From positions 843,501-907,500 of the forward strand of contig WPIO01000032.1 in NCBI GenBank assembly GCA_009760855.2: a stretch of DNA of 64,000 nt. The letters run 5' to 3'. The notes below the pieces were generated by a model, which saw only the letters and a program-made list of their open reading frames with translations, searched no databases and was not told where the DNA came from. Every line of letters starts with the position of its first letter. Position 1 is the first letter of the stretch. This stretch comes from Cristatella mucedo. Its lineage: Eukaryota > Bryozoa > Phylactolaemata > Cristatellidae. A program made the translations under genes and the position numbers. Positions 22,948 to 34,525 of this stretch are shown piece by piece.

Positions 22948-25430
22948 AAGCCCATAATAACTTACTCGTTGGGTAAAATGACTTCTGGATGCTGGCCTGT
23001 GACTGAGAATTCCGAAAAGCCCATTCTTCGTACATTCGTGCAATTAGCCTCACCAAAATCGGACACTGATTATGTAAAGTTATTAGCAGATGACGTTTCA
23101 GTTATTTTAATTACCTTATTGTTTCTGGTTAGCTGACTTAGAGAGCTATCTGCATTGTTTCTTGGCAATCTATACACAGCCACGAGCATCATGCCACAAG
23201 TTCCTTACCAGAGATCTACGCTGCCACTCGGTTCTTACCACCAAGCTTTGTCGAATAGAAAGACCTATCACATTCATCTAACCTCTGAGCTCATCTACAT
23301 TCATTCTTTTATCCTTAGTGGGGATGTATGTGTTTATGAAATGATGGTCTTCCTATCACAGCAAATGCCCGCTTGGAACTAAAAAACTAAAAAACTACAA
23401 ACTACAAAACTACTTGGAACTACAGACCATAATCATTCGGCTCAAATACCTCTCAGTAGCTGCATAGAGTCATGCTCAATTCGATAGCGAAGACTGGTCG
23501 ATAATTCTTGGAATAAATTCGTTCAATTAACACTCAATGCAGCACAACGTTTTCATCAACATAAGTTATGAACCTCTGTAGGGTCACTTAAATGACAATA
23601 AAGCCGTATCATAGCTGGTTTAGGGCAGAATTCTTAAGTAGGCTTGGATAAACTTGAGCAAGGAATATGTGCACACTTACAAATTCAGCAGCAACCATCA
23701 TGAAATCTTTGGGCAGCTCTGCCTCCTTGAACTATGTGCCTTAATTAGTGTAGCTAATAAGCGAAAAAACTCTTGCAAGCCCTTGATGCTCTGGTCAGGT
23801 TTGCAGCAAACAGCCACTAGCCACGTCTTGGATTACATGATTGTAGCTAAAAAAAGTACAATGTTAGGTGCTCACGTTGATCACACCAGACTCTTTAAGT
23901 GGTGATATTTTAGCGATATGTGGTGAAAAAAGTCATGTCGATGCCCACATTAGCCATGCTATTGCTAAGCTATTATAACAAATCTGTAACACAAATTGCC
24001 ATGCTAGGAGTGGTGACCGTATTTGTTAAAGCTAGCGGAAAATTTTTCACCAGCAAAAATTGCCAGATGTTCTGCAAAGCTTATAAAAAAAAGTGGTACT
24101 TCAATTGCTATCAGCACCAGCATTGGCCCCAGTCGTCCCAGAAGCCACAAGATGCTTAACAGTTATCTTGCCGATGCTTAACCAGGATGCGCCCACTACC
24201 TTCCGGTCTAACGAGTGCTGGCCTCTGCAGCAATTTGACTTAAAAGCGACGATGTGCTTCACTAGCTCGACTTGAGCTTGCATACATTATTGTGTTAGAA
24301 CCGATGGAACAGCAAAGCACAAGACACCAGTTACGACAGTCTATTATTGGGATATACAAAGACAAGTTATGTAGGGCAAAAGAATTAATGCTCCAGACTT
24401 TGGGTCATGCACTGGATTTATGGTTTGGACGTCATACGAGAGCGTCTGCTCACAATGGTGGTTGCTGGACACCCGTAGTCCCTGTCCTTGCTCAAATAGA
24501 CAGCTCCAGGCAACGGATATGGCCACCCTTTATTAAAACTGTGCTCAGCTTATATAGATGTCGTTATTCCTGCGTATGATAGTGAAGAACACACCAATGG
24601 ACAGCCGTACTTCCATATTCTCGGTATTTATTTATTTTTGGAATTTCAGATGTGATGACCTGTGGGAGGATTTTTTAGCTCAGTTACATCCAGTTCCTTA
24701 AATAGCTGCCAGAAATGTTTGAAGATTTGGATCAAGCAGCAGGGATAAGTTGCTTTTACCTGCAGCCAAGCCACTCGAATCCACCTGACTGGTGAGCAAT
24801 TAGAACACAGACCTAAGCAATCCTTTAAATAACTTACTTGTCCATAAATTTCCACCGCGTCTGAATCAGCATCAGATATCGCAGCAAATAAAAGAAACGC
24901 TGGCCTCTCATGGGCGGCGATTCTGGTTTTCCGTTCGCCCAGAAAATATTGGTTCTGCTGGATCAAATGCAGTTTTTAGTATTATTCATCAAGTCCGTCT
25001 TGACTACCAGCGTATATGCTGCTTATCTGCAAGTCTTACTGGAGCACTTGTCAGCCTGCCCGGACAGTCCTGGCACAGAGTGCTTTAGGTCTGTGGCTAA
25101 TTATAGAGCTTATGTGGCTAAAGGTCAACCGGTGATCTTTAAAGTGTAAATCACCCTAAGGATTATCATCCAGCTTTTATTTGTTTTTCCAGCCTTCGTC
25201 AGCACTTCTGCCTCGAGCAAGCTAAAAAGGCAAATCCTGTAGTCGATCTGTTCCGAGTGCTTAACAAATTGTCTCTGGGATATCGCCCAGTGCAGAAAAC
25301 CTTCGTACGAAGCTGGCCTAGGCCTGTAGTCTACGCCAAGCGGGTCGTAGCTTTCGTATAAACCTGGGCTGCTCCTGCCTGCATTGAGTAGCCTACCATT
25401 CAATTAAGTCGTTAGTACTCAGTGACTTTA
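22948..25430. other. Mostly unassigned; possible decayed LINE pieces
   Basis: A simple ACTAAAAA/ACTACAAA run lies at about 23379-23425. A LGHALDLWFGRHT piece near 24397-24435 resembles the LINE endonuclease GHTLDLV motif. Open frames of 79-106 codons have no other recognisable domain. Confidence 0.3.
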
Positions 25431-25520
25431 TTTAGCATTTAGCCACTAACCATTCGATCGACCATTAGGGCGCTACACAAATGTATGCATTATTATTATT
25501 AGTATTACTATTATTAGACT
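25431..25520 (+). mobile_element. LINE/SINE-type 3' tail
   Basis: ACTAACCATTCGATCG..AGGGCGCTACACAAATGTA followed by ATTATTATTATTAGTATT. It has the same layout as the family 1 ends and the SINE tail at 63895-63930. Confidence 0.5.
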
Positions 25521-26011
25521 GCGAGGAGTCGATTTACTTTTATTATCTGTGTCGTGTGATCAAGGCTTGAAGCTGGAAATGTGTCGTTGCCCACTGAAAA
25601 CTGAGGGAGCAACTACAGCTTTTGTGCCGTTACGTTAGTAAAGCTGTGGGATTGATCAGCCAACATGTATTCTTTACTTTTCTCGAGTTACCTAGCCCAC
25701 GGCAAGGCCGTAATATTCGGGACCGGTCTCAAAGATAAAAACGTGGCCACCTCCGGCAGATTAGTCTGAATTGCGACTAATGATTCGCAGTGTATCAGTT
25801 TTTAATGACAGAGCGGAAGCTTGCTACACACTCACATGCTGATGGGCTACGGCGGGAAATCGCACGGTTCGTATCCTATTTGCTGGTGAGCGACGAGTGA
25901 TAAACAGTAGTCACCAAATAAGTTCCTATACGACTATAAATTCAGTTAATGTGCATCGAATCAAGTTTCAGAATCTGCCGCTCTTCGCCCGCACATCTTA
26001 TACTTCGCTTC

Positions 26012-26019
26012 ATCTATAT
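26012..26019. repeat. Target site duplication, left
   Basis: ATCTATAT immediately precedes the hAT terminus and is repeated exactly at 28244-28251. Eight bases is the hAT hallmark. Confidence 0.9.
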
Positions 26020-26267
26020 CAAGGGTGTCCAACCTTTTTGCGTTGGGGGGCAACATTTAAAAAATGTAAAAGGTCCGGGGGCCACATGTAAATTGGCGTA
26101 GTTGACCACATCATAAAATAAGATCGTAATTTAGTATGACTATTACACTTAATAAATAAACCGCAATACAATAGTATTTTTAGCATACTTACAATTAAAA
26201 ATAACAAATAATAAAAATTTAATCATGTGTCCTGAAAAATAATTCGATAGATATTATGGCCAATCTT

Positions 26268-27395
26268 TTACTTTTGGATTTTTATTTGAATAACATGAAG
26301 ACAGACACTTACACAACTTACAAAATTACATGACAAGGACTCACATAATATTAATGTCTTCGGATTAATTAAATGCCACAGGTATTCAATGTCTTCTGCA
26401 CTGCAGGCATCAATGAGATATTTGGCATTGTTTCTGTTTTCATAAAAAGTCGACATCTGCTGCAGCAGTGGATGTGGCAATTCTAAGGATTCCGCAACAA
26501 CACACTCATACATTTTGTGGACCAGTTGATCCTTACCTTGGAGTTTGACATTAAGATCTGCAAGATGTTTGGTCATGTCCCCCAAAAAAGCCAAGTCATT
26601 TAATCACTGCTGGTTATCGAGGAAGCCAACATCTTTTCTCTTTTCTGTCATAAATGTTTTTATTTCTTCCCGAAGTGACCAAAACCTGGCTAACGTTTTT
26701 GCCCTACTTAGCTAATGGACTTGGCAGAAATAAATAACATCACAATTATCTGATCCCAACTCTTCAAGGAAAGCCAGAAATTGTCTGTGGTTTAGTGCAC
26801 GAGACCATATCACATTGACTATTGAAACTACATTGGCCATTAAATGTTGCATGCTCAAGACCTTTGCACATAGCTGTTCTTGTTGGATGATGCAGAGATG
26901 ACTGAGAATTTTGTGAGGTACTAATTTTACCATTAAAGATACAAATCCATTGTGTCTACTTGTCATTGAAGGGGCTCCGTCTGTTGTTAAGCCAATCAAT
27001 TTAGTTTCAGGAAGATTAAATTTTGTGACGACCCTCTTGACCTGATCCATAATATCCCTCCCCGTTGTAGAGCCTTTCATTGAACATATATCCAACAGTT
27101 CTTCGATAATGACAAAGTTTCCTGTTACTCCGCGTACAAACACCGACAGTTGAGCCGTATCGCTATTGTCCGTGCTTTCATCGAGCGCAAGAGAATACAA
27201 TTCGCATTCAGCAAGTCTTTTAGTGAGACTTTCTTCTATGTTGGATGTGAGCTCGTCAACTCTTCTCGCAACCTTTTGATGAGAAAGACTGACTTTCTCT
27301 ACTTCCGACTTCTTTTCTGGACAGACCACACCAGTAAACAGCCTGAGGCATTCCTTAACAAATTCACCATCGGAAAATGCTTTCCCCCGCTTAGC
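26268..27395 (-). pseudogene. hAT transposase, interrupted
   Basis: Reading 5' to 3' on the minus strand: SDGEFVKECLRLFTGVVCPE (about 27330-27390); the catalytic-core side LALDESTDNSDTAQLSVFVR; LIGLTTDGAPSMTSRHNGF; LSHLCIIQQEQLCAKVLSMQ; ALNHRQFLAFLEELGSDNCD. Two TGA codons (after CQVH near 26713 and after DNQQ near 26602) then interrupt it, each where family members have Trp. The frame resumes with LAFLGDMTKHLADLNVKLQG. The usual hAT C-terminal dimerisation block is missing, so the 3' coding end is truncated. Confidence 0.9.
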
Positions 27396-27507
27396 TATAG
27401 CTTCAGCTATTAAACACTTTGGTTGAAGCCTCAGACTTGTTGCAGACTGCTGTAAACAATGAATGCTGTCCGATGACGCTCTGTTTCAACGAGTTCACGC
27501 GATCAAT

Positions 27508-27729
27508 TCAAAGTTGACCAGTCAGGCTGTTGTACCTGTCGCCATGCTTTGTTGACAAATGTCGCTTAACATTGTACTCCTTTGCAATGGCAATTGTTTC
27601 TTTGCATATTAGGCACATTATCCTACCGAAGCGTTCCATTACAAAATAGCCTACAGTCCAAGATGCTATGAAAAGTCTTCCTTCTGCATCAATTTTTCGT
27701 TGTTTGCTAGTATTCACATTCGCTGCCAT
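27508..27729 (-). pseudogene. hAT transposase N-terminus with zinc finger
   Basis: ATG-started frame of 73 codons. MCLICKETIAIAKEYNVKRH followed by LSTKH gives a CX2C..HX4H zinc finger of BED/SPIN type, used by hAT transposases to bind terminal repeats. It ends at a stop, and the catalytic part resumes in another frame at about 27395. Confidence 0.85.
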
Positions 27730-28243
27730 TTTTCTCTGTGAAATAAAAAAACAGATCAGTTACGAATTGATTAATTCATGTTTTATCACAGCAATATCTT
27801 AGTATTAGTAAGTAAGTTGAGCAATACGCGTTTTTTGAAAAACCTATCTGACTTATTCCAGTTCGTGCAGCAGCAGCTGAGAAACGGCTCTTTTTTTCTA
27901 TCCACAGTGTGAAACAGTTAATTCCGCTTGAGGAAGCGTTATAAATGTTATCCTCATGGCGCCGGTATAGCACAAATATATTGCCCCTTTACGCCAAAAT
28001 TTTCACATGAAGGCTAGCAAAATAAATCGATTTTTTTACCTTCACGCGAAAATAGCCATTCGGACACCTTCGCACTTCAAGCGTGCGTGAAGTACATCAC
28101 AGTGCCTTATATCGCCGTTTGTAATGATTAAAAATTAACAAAAAACATGGAGTGACAAATATTTTTGGGATAACGTTGCTGGCCGCATAGAAGACCTCGG
28201 CGGGCCGGGTTGTGACCCGCAGGCCACGTGTTGGACACCCCTG

Positions 28244-28251
28244 ATCTATAT
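28244..28251. repeat. Target site duplication, right
   Basis: Exact copy of ATCTATAT at 26012-26019. Confidence 0.9.
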
Positions 28252-28389
28252 CAACTTACTCTCCTCGTGAAAACTCACTAGATCGTGATGATTAGTCTGC
28301 CCCAAGTCTACCTGTTGACCCTATTTTCACTGTCCTGCTCCTATGCTGCATTGATCTGCTGCGGCCATGAGTAATTACCATCATACTTA

Positions 28390-30055
28390 TATCATTAGCC
28401 CCAGGTCATATCCCAGCACCTTTCAAAAAAGCTGTAGTCAGGCCACTTCTCAAGAAAGCGACACTGGACCAATTGAACTTGAGCAACTACCGCCCAGTCT
28501 CCCTTATACAATTCCTATCTAAGACACTAGAACGGGTCGTGGCATACCAGATGAACCCATGTATAATGAAACCTCAAACCTTGCTAGTAAGTTCCAGTCT
28601 GGCTGTAGAGCTAATCATACCACAGAGTCAGCATTTCTTAGGGTGTACAACGACCTACTTAGGAATGCAGACATGGGTAGAGTCTCTGCTTGTTTTGCTC
28701 GATCTTTCAGCAGCTTTTGATGTGATCACAAAGTTCTTCTAGCGCGCCTCTCATCTCGCCTGGGCATCACTGGCGTTGCTCTACAATGGTTCAGATCATA
28801 TCTCAGTGGGAGTCTCCAGAGTATTGACGTGAGGGCTCCGTGCTAGGTCCGATTCTTTTAACGGCTTAAACTCTTCCTCTTGCTGATGTAATAATAATAA
28901 TAATAATGTACTTGATAAAGCGCCCTCAGAGAACTTAATCACTTTCTTGGTGCTTTACATTGATTGCCAAGAACAATCTAGGCTTTCACTTCTATGCGGA
29001 TGACACTCAGTTGTACTTTTGCCTTGATCCCTCCCAGCTTTCGAGCACCTCAAATTCTCTCAACTCACTTGCTGCATGTATTGAATACATCCGCATATGG
29101 AGGGCAGCAAATTTTTCAAAACTAAACGATGATAAAACTAACTTACTTGTTATGGGCAAATTCAGTGTGATTCAGAAACTGGAAAGGCTGACGCTCAAAA
29201 TTGGCTCTGCCAGCACATCTTCTGTTGAATCAGCTTAAAATCTAGTTGTCAAGTTCCAAAGTGACCTCTCGTTAGACGACCACATCAGCTCCACAGTCAA
29301 ATCTGCCTACTTTCAGTTACATAAGATTGCTAAAATTCGGGCTTGTTTCGATAAGGATACCACGTCTAAGTTGGTCCATCCATTTGTGACATCCCGTCTT
29401 GACTTCTGTAACCCAATGGTTGTTGGCCTACTGGCATATGCAATCAGGCGCTTACAACTAGTGCAAAAATCGGTAGCTAGACTTGTCTTTCGTGAGCGTT
29501 GCAGTTGCCACATCACTCCACTTCTCGCCGACCTGCACTGGCTACCAGTCAAGCAACGGATCGACTTCAAAGTGTTTTCGCTCACTTGTAGGTCACTTCA
29601 TTCTTTGGCTCCAGCCTATTTCTCAGATCTATTCCCCCACCAGGCCAAGCATCGTACTACCTGCTTTTCGGAATCCAACAGTTTGCCGCTACCTCATACA
29701 AACCTCAAATCCTTTGGAGACCGTGCATTTATATCGTATGCTCCCAAAGCCTGGAATTCGTTCCCGACTTGCGTTACAACATCCCCCGACTTGACAATAT
29801 TAAAAAAACCTTAAATCACACATATTTAGGACAGCATTTACTGGGTCCCTGTGATTCATCCGTCATGTGCTTTGAGTGCTGACATTGTGCATTTTGCCTC
29901 TAACCATGCTGTTCATGTTTTTTATCAAGCATGATATTAATCACGATTCAATCGCGTTCCCCTTTGCAGCAAATGTAAAGCGCCTAGGAAGAGATTGAGT
30001 TCACTGAGCGCGCTTTATCAAGTGCATTAATATTATTCTTATTATTACACTGCAA
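28390..30055 (+). mobile_element. LINE family 1 copy, RT start to tail
   Basis: Longest readable family 1 copy. Blocks in order: PAPFKKAVVRPLLKKATL and LSNYRPVSLIQFLSKTLERV (RT motifs 0-1, 28410-28540), LLVLLDLSAAFDVI (28690-28730), YADDTQLYF (about 28995-29020), DDHISSTVKSAYFQLHKIAK, LHWLPVKQRIDFKVF, FGDRAFISYAPKAWNSFPT. The 3' UTR and ATT tail end near 30050. The coding frame is broken by indels and by a short antisense insertion at 28884-28957. Confidence 0.92.
28884..28957 (-). mobile_element. 75-bp LINE family 1 tail inserted inside another LINE
   Basis: Reads (AAT)n, then TGTACTTGATAAAGCGCCCTCAGAGAACTTAATC..GCTTTACAT: exactly the family 1 3' terminus in reverse. It interrupts GCTGATGT/GATTGCC, which is continuous in the copy at 12165-12190. 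Confidence 0.85.
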
Positions 30056-30309
30056 TGCAAGCGAGTTCATTTTGCCGAGGCCCGCTCAAAATTATATCTA
30101 CTTCTGGCGTGTGAAGGTAGGCTTCTTTAGCTCCCTAGCAAACTTCAGCGTTCCTATGCAACGCCGGCGTTGCCGTTGAGCCTGAAAGCTTGAGCTTCGC
30201 TTTCCGCTCAGCAATTTGCACCGGTCCGTTCTACATGGATGCTTGAGCTGACCATCTTGCTCAGAGCAACCTGGGAGACTAACCTCCAACTCGTTTCTTT
30301 GCTAGCCTA

Positions 30310-33300
30310 ATGAGCCGGCTAGCGTACGCTGGCCTCGTGTCAGTGTGGCTCGCCACGAGCGTAGCAGCAGCACAGCCGCAAGATGGTAGTGCCGTCGATG
30401 CGACGCCCGGTGCTACGGCAAATTTCGGAGTCTGTCTGCTGCAGTTCAAGCGAGCGGTAGTCAACGGATGCTACGCTTCTCTGAATCTCAGCAGGACTGC
30501 TTTTGGACCGAGTGAGTTCATAGAGAAGCACGGGCTGACTTCCGTTTTCTCATCAGACGGTAAGTTCGCGTCTGGCATCCGGAGATCGCGTGCTGCATGT
30601 ACAGGTACCGCAACCGCCGCCACTCCATTTTACTCTGCCCACGCGTCCTTTAGCTGACAGGAAGTTAAGGGCCTTGAGCGCAGGCTCGTTGCTCGCGGAA
30701 CCCGGAACTAAGGAGCTGAAGACCTACGCCCGACTGCAAAGCCGAAACGCCTTGGGAGACTTGTGCAACTTGGCTCGGTACTGGGCAAGTGCTGATACGA
30801 CGGTGCGTGAGAGCGGCCTAAACTGCGTCGCTGGCCTTCTCGGCGGGGAACGCTTAACGGCTTGCTACTATGACGGCGGCAGCATTCAAGATCTAGCCTT
30901 CCTAACAGACAGCGTGAGACACATGTGGACAGCATACTTCCAAGCGTGTAGCAGGCATTCTGTAAGTGCGTATACGTCCGAGCGACAAAACTCGCTGATG
31001 CTGACGCTGTTGATATACGTCCGAGTGACAATGCTCGCTGATGCAGCAGCCAGCTTAGCGTCACAAAATTCCAAATATAGTGCACAGGACGCTTAGGATG
31101 TTGTCTTCTACTTCTTTTGTTTCATCTGCACTTTGACTGCACCGTGACACGATGTGGCGCTCAGCTATGGGGTGTGTCGGCTAGACTAGCGTCCACTTGG
31201 CACCTAATTATGCCTACTCGCGGCGGCTTTGGGTATTTTTTAAGCATTACTGATGGTAATTTCGCATTGTGGTGCGTTATTTGACTGCTGCGTGCGTAAT
31301 CATTTGCATTTGTGGTCTGTCCCTTAAGATTTCTTAATCGGGAGGTCTTATCGGGAGGTCGTGGTGGAAATGGTGCTCTGGCCACTCTTGTAAGCACCTG
31401 TAGTTAATGTATCTCCGTCAGTAACTCCACAAAGTCATAAAGACCATGTGGGCGTTACGCAGGAGAGTTTTTTATAGCGCACTCACAGCCTAAGCGGCTT
31501 TCGGTACACATTCGGTAGCCAACAGACTTCGTCTCACGCAACAAAGAGAAAGTGGGAAGCATAGCAGAGTTAGGAGAGCAGTTGAGGTAGTGAGTAGCAT
31601 AGAAGTAGCAGTTCAGGACCGCTGAAAAAGATGTGCCATAGTCGGCAGTTGGAGAGTAGATGTCGTTGCGTAAGAATTGTGGAAGCGAGTTCCACAGTCT
31701 AGGATCTGCATAGCTAAAGCTTCTGTTGCAGCGCCACAGCTGAGCATTAACCTCAGGTCACTCGCACCTCCCAGGAACTCGCGAAGAAATTGCTCTGCAA
31801 CAAGCTACAGCGTTACTTTGACCAGCGCATCATATTTTAGCAGCAGAAAACCGTCGTTGGTGCAATTTATCAGTTGCTGCGAAGCATTTCAGCTTACAGA
31901 CTGCTCTCCTACGACCTTCACATTAGCTGGCCAGTGAATTGCCTGTGAATCGCCCGAGTCGCTGGCCAGTTAATTGTGCATCGTTTCTTTACCTGCCGAT
32001 CGTAAATTTCTAGCAAAGCGCACCTCCCTTCAAGCCGCACAATCCCTACTAGCCAGCTATCTAATTTGATGTCATGAAGTAGATGAGAGATACAAGTAAG
32101 TCCAGCAAGAACCGTAAGGATGCCACTGTATTCTTGTAGACGGCAGCCTTTGGTGCCGTGAGGCAGCCAAATATTACACGATATCACCGCTGCCGGTATT
32201 GTTTTTTTTTTATTAATTAGAAGCAAAGAATGCAAAAGTTTTTCTTTCAGAGGAAAAAACTATCAAGTAAGAGCTCCACAAAATATATGTAAGGGGCAAT
32301 GTGTTAAATGTTTTTTTTTTATAAATATATTGTACCGGGTGCCATTACAATATCATTAAATCTTATTTTCCAATTCAGCAAGATATATATTATTGCAACA
32401 CTAATGTGAATGCTTAGTTTTTAAGTTTTTACAAGACTTCCCGAGACGGACCGAATCGTGCGGATCACCAACTGCTTAGTATGTATGCGGTAGACGTCAT
32501 TCTGTAATGACTCTTCGATGAAAACGACCAAGTATAGTATTTTCTGCGATTACAACTACAGCGTATTGTATTTTTTATATGAAAAGGGAAATGCATTTAC
32601 TTTTGCTTTTAGAATTGGAAAAACAATAACAACAGTATTATACGGAGACCTGATTAAGCAGAAATGCTAGGAAATCGAACCGTGTGGAAATGCCTTATTT
32701 TCCGTGTGCCTCTGCTGCATTTTGAACCGTTCGCTGGTAGATATTGTGATTAAGCATTCGTTTTTGAGTAAATCAGCGTTACGCACATATATTCACCCGC
32801 TCGTGCTATTTTTGAACACCTTACGGGGTTGTTGTAGATGTATCAGTGCTGGCAGAATGCATCACTTGTCTGCGGACTGCTAGGTTTACACGTCGACGGC
32901 TCGGACGTGTGTTTTGACGCTCGCCTACTTGGCTCGGTATTTATCAACGCCAGAACTTTTGCTAAGATGTGATGCATCAGCACCTCAGGGCCTAGCATCA
33001 TCTCAGTCTCCAGCCTCGGCTTTATAAATTATTTTAGAAACCATTCATAACGCGATTGCTAGATGTGCCGTTTAAGAATTTTAAAGGTTGTGACGGTTCG
33101 GTACTGCTTCACAGCTGCCGCGTCACCGCGGAGTCGCCGTTGAGAGCTAGGAAAATCCATTACAACATCCCTTAGTAGCCGATAATAGGCCTCCACTGAG
33201 AGAACTACGAACGCCGATAGATGCTAAGCTTGACCGCCACCCACCATCGGATGCGCCGCCGCTAACTGGTGTGACATGAAAGCGGTCCATAATAGCGACT

Positions 33301-33804
33301 TCTTGTTATTAGCTGTGAGGCATTAGCGCCAATGGCTTCGCGAAGCCGGTGTGCGGCTGTGGCTATCGTTAGCTTGCCTTTAGGTGGCGATCGTTAAATT
33401 CAGCATCAGCTGGTGGTGGCGTTTAATTCTAGATGCTCGAATGTTCGACGCAAATCTTAAAGTGGTGCAGTGGTAAGGCCGACGTGAGCGAGAGAGAACT
33501 CGTCTTCACATTCAATCGGGAAAGCGAGACAGCATTCACTTCAGCCTATAACCTAAGCATTGAGGTCGCTCTCGGGATTTGTGAGGAAATTGACCGTTGC
33601 TACGCCGCCGATAAGGTAATAGCAGCAGCAAGAACCTCGCTCTCGGTCCTTCACGCATGTTTCGTCCATAGCCTTTCAGCTGAGTCCATTGTGGGCTCCA
33701 GGCAGTTACATCAAGGGGTCCTCAATCAGCAAGGCGCCGCTGAACTCTTGCTGAGTCGGTGCTCCATTAGTGCTTACGTCATCCCCCTAACATCATCCCC
33801 CTAA
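30310..33804 (+). CDS. Secreted cysteine-rich protein, three exons, unknown family
   Basis: Exons are 30310-30559 (phase 1 out), 30654-30961 (phase 0 out) and 33433-33804 with stop TAA. Donors GTAAGT at both introns, acceptors CGTCCTTTAG and TTTAATTCTAG, and all phases agree. The 309-residue product starts with a clear signal peptide (LVSVWLATSVAA, cut predicted near residue 20). It contains 12 cysteines, several in close pairs (ECSTQILKWC; GICEEIDRC), consistent with a disulfide-bonded extracellular domain. An AATAAA lies nine bases after the stop. No internal stop or frameshift was seen, so this is the best candidate for an active host gene in the window. Intron 2 (2471 bp) carries an antisense LINE 2. 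I do not recognise the family; the function is unknown. Confidence 0.8.
30970..31046 (+). repeat. Two-copy direct repeat just inside intron 2
   Basis: ATACGTCCGAGCGACAAAAC and ATACGTCCGAGTGACAATGC, each followed by TCGCTGATGC, lie about 43 bases apart directly after the exon 2 donor. The exon frame stays open through them, so a retained-intron form would add about 45 codons. Confidence 0.7.
31398..31728 (-). mobile_element. LINE family 2 fragment, antisense
   Basis: Starts with the 3' end (AATGTATCTCCGTC in reverse). The minus-strand coding end contains RSFSYADPRLWNSLPQFLRN and then DY.TSFSAVLNCYF. It shares a long block with 45830-46040 and 52805-53425. It lies within intron 2 of the secreted-protein gene. 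Confidence 0.8.
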
Positions 33805-33812
33805 CGTCATTT

Positions 33813-33818
33813 AATAAA
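33813..33818 (+). terminator. Polyadenylation signal AATAAA
   Basis: A canonical hexamer nine bases after the TAA of the three-exon secreted gene. No other 3'-end element was defined. Confidence 0.6.
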
Positions 33819-34517
33819 GGACTCACTTTAGGCTGCTGTTATGCTGGGAATCCCAGTTCAAAGAATTAAGTTTTCTAATTAATCGTGCCGAATAGTCAAA
33901 AGAATACATTGGTCCATGGCCACTTCGTAATTTAACTTTTGCGGCTTCACTCTATCGCCGTTCTCTCAAATACATTCATTACAAAGTTTATCGAGATAGT
34001 CATAGTGATGCAGCGTTCGTTCTGTTGTCTGATTTAATTATACACTACTGTATTAAAGTTAAGTTTACTGTACGTAGGAGCTGTATGCCTTTGTATTCAA
34101 GCACCCCAGCAAATCTTTTAACGCCAGGTGCACTTGCTCGACCACAGGCGTTTGGGCAGAAACTTTGTTCCAAAACATTGGATGTGGTGAAACCAACCAA
34201 TCAGAGCGTGTTGCTCATTGATTTGCTATACTATCCACTTCCAATCCTCCCACTGATTGGCTGACCGTCGCACAAATTCGTTCACCTCGCATGCGTTTCT
34301 TCATCGTTACTCATCTGAAGCATCTTTGCTCTTGTGTTTACAATGAAGAAAGTGTCCTAATTCGCCCAAATTCGCTGACAGTGGCAGAGCTTCGAACTGA
34401 TTAGATAAACAGGGGAAATTAAAAGGTAACAAACATTGTGGATCTTGGGGCTTTCTCATAGGCATGGCAGGTTCACGGGTCTAGATAACGCTGTATTTAC
34501 GACCCTGGAGGCTGCAG

Positions 34518-34525
34518 TATAAAAA
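34518..34525 (+). promoter_or_regulatory. Isolated TATA box
   Basis: TATAAAAA is followed about 30 bases later by a pyrimidine-rich TTTTACACTC initiator-like stretch, but no coding start is visible downstream. It may be a non-coding promoter, an LTR relic or chance. The rest of 33850-35740 shows no supported gene. Confidence 0.25.

Larger units (their letters stand above)
26020..28243 (-). mobile_element. hAT DNA transposon, complete ends (GTF2IRD2/Charlie-like)
   Basis: A 2224-bp element bounded by terminal inverted repeats (left CAAGGGTGTCCAACC, right read inward CAGGGGTGTCCAACA, 13 of 15 matching) and perfect 8-bp duplications ATCTATAT. The transposase runs on the minus strand in several pieces. 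Ends and duplication are intact while the coding region has only a handful of stops, implying a relatively young, now defective copy. Related to the Charlie-type hAT group. Confidence 0.95.

Noticed and set aside
22696-23136. 146-codon + frame
   Set aside because: Its first two thirds are a translation of the LTR-like unit 22681-22947; the rest is ordinary AT-rich sequence.
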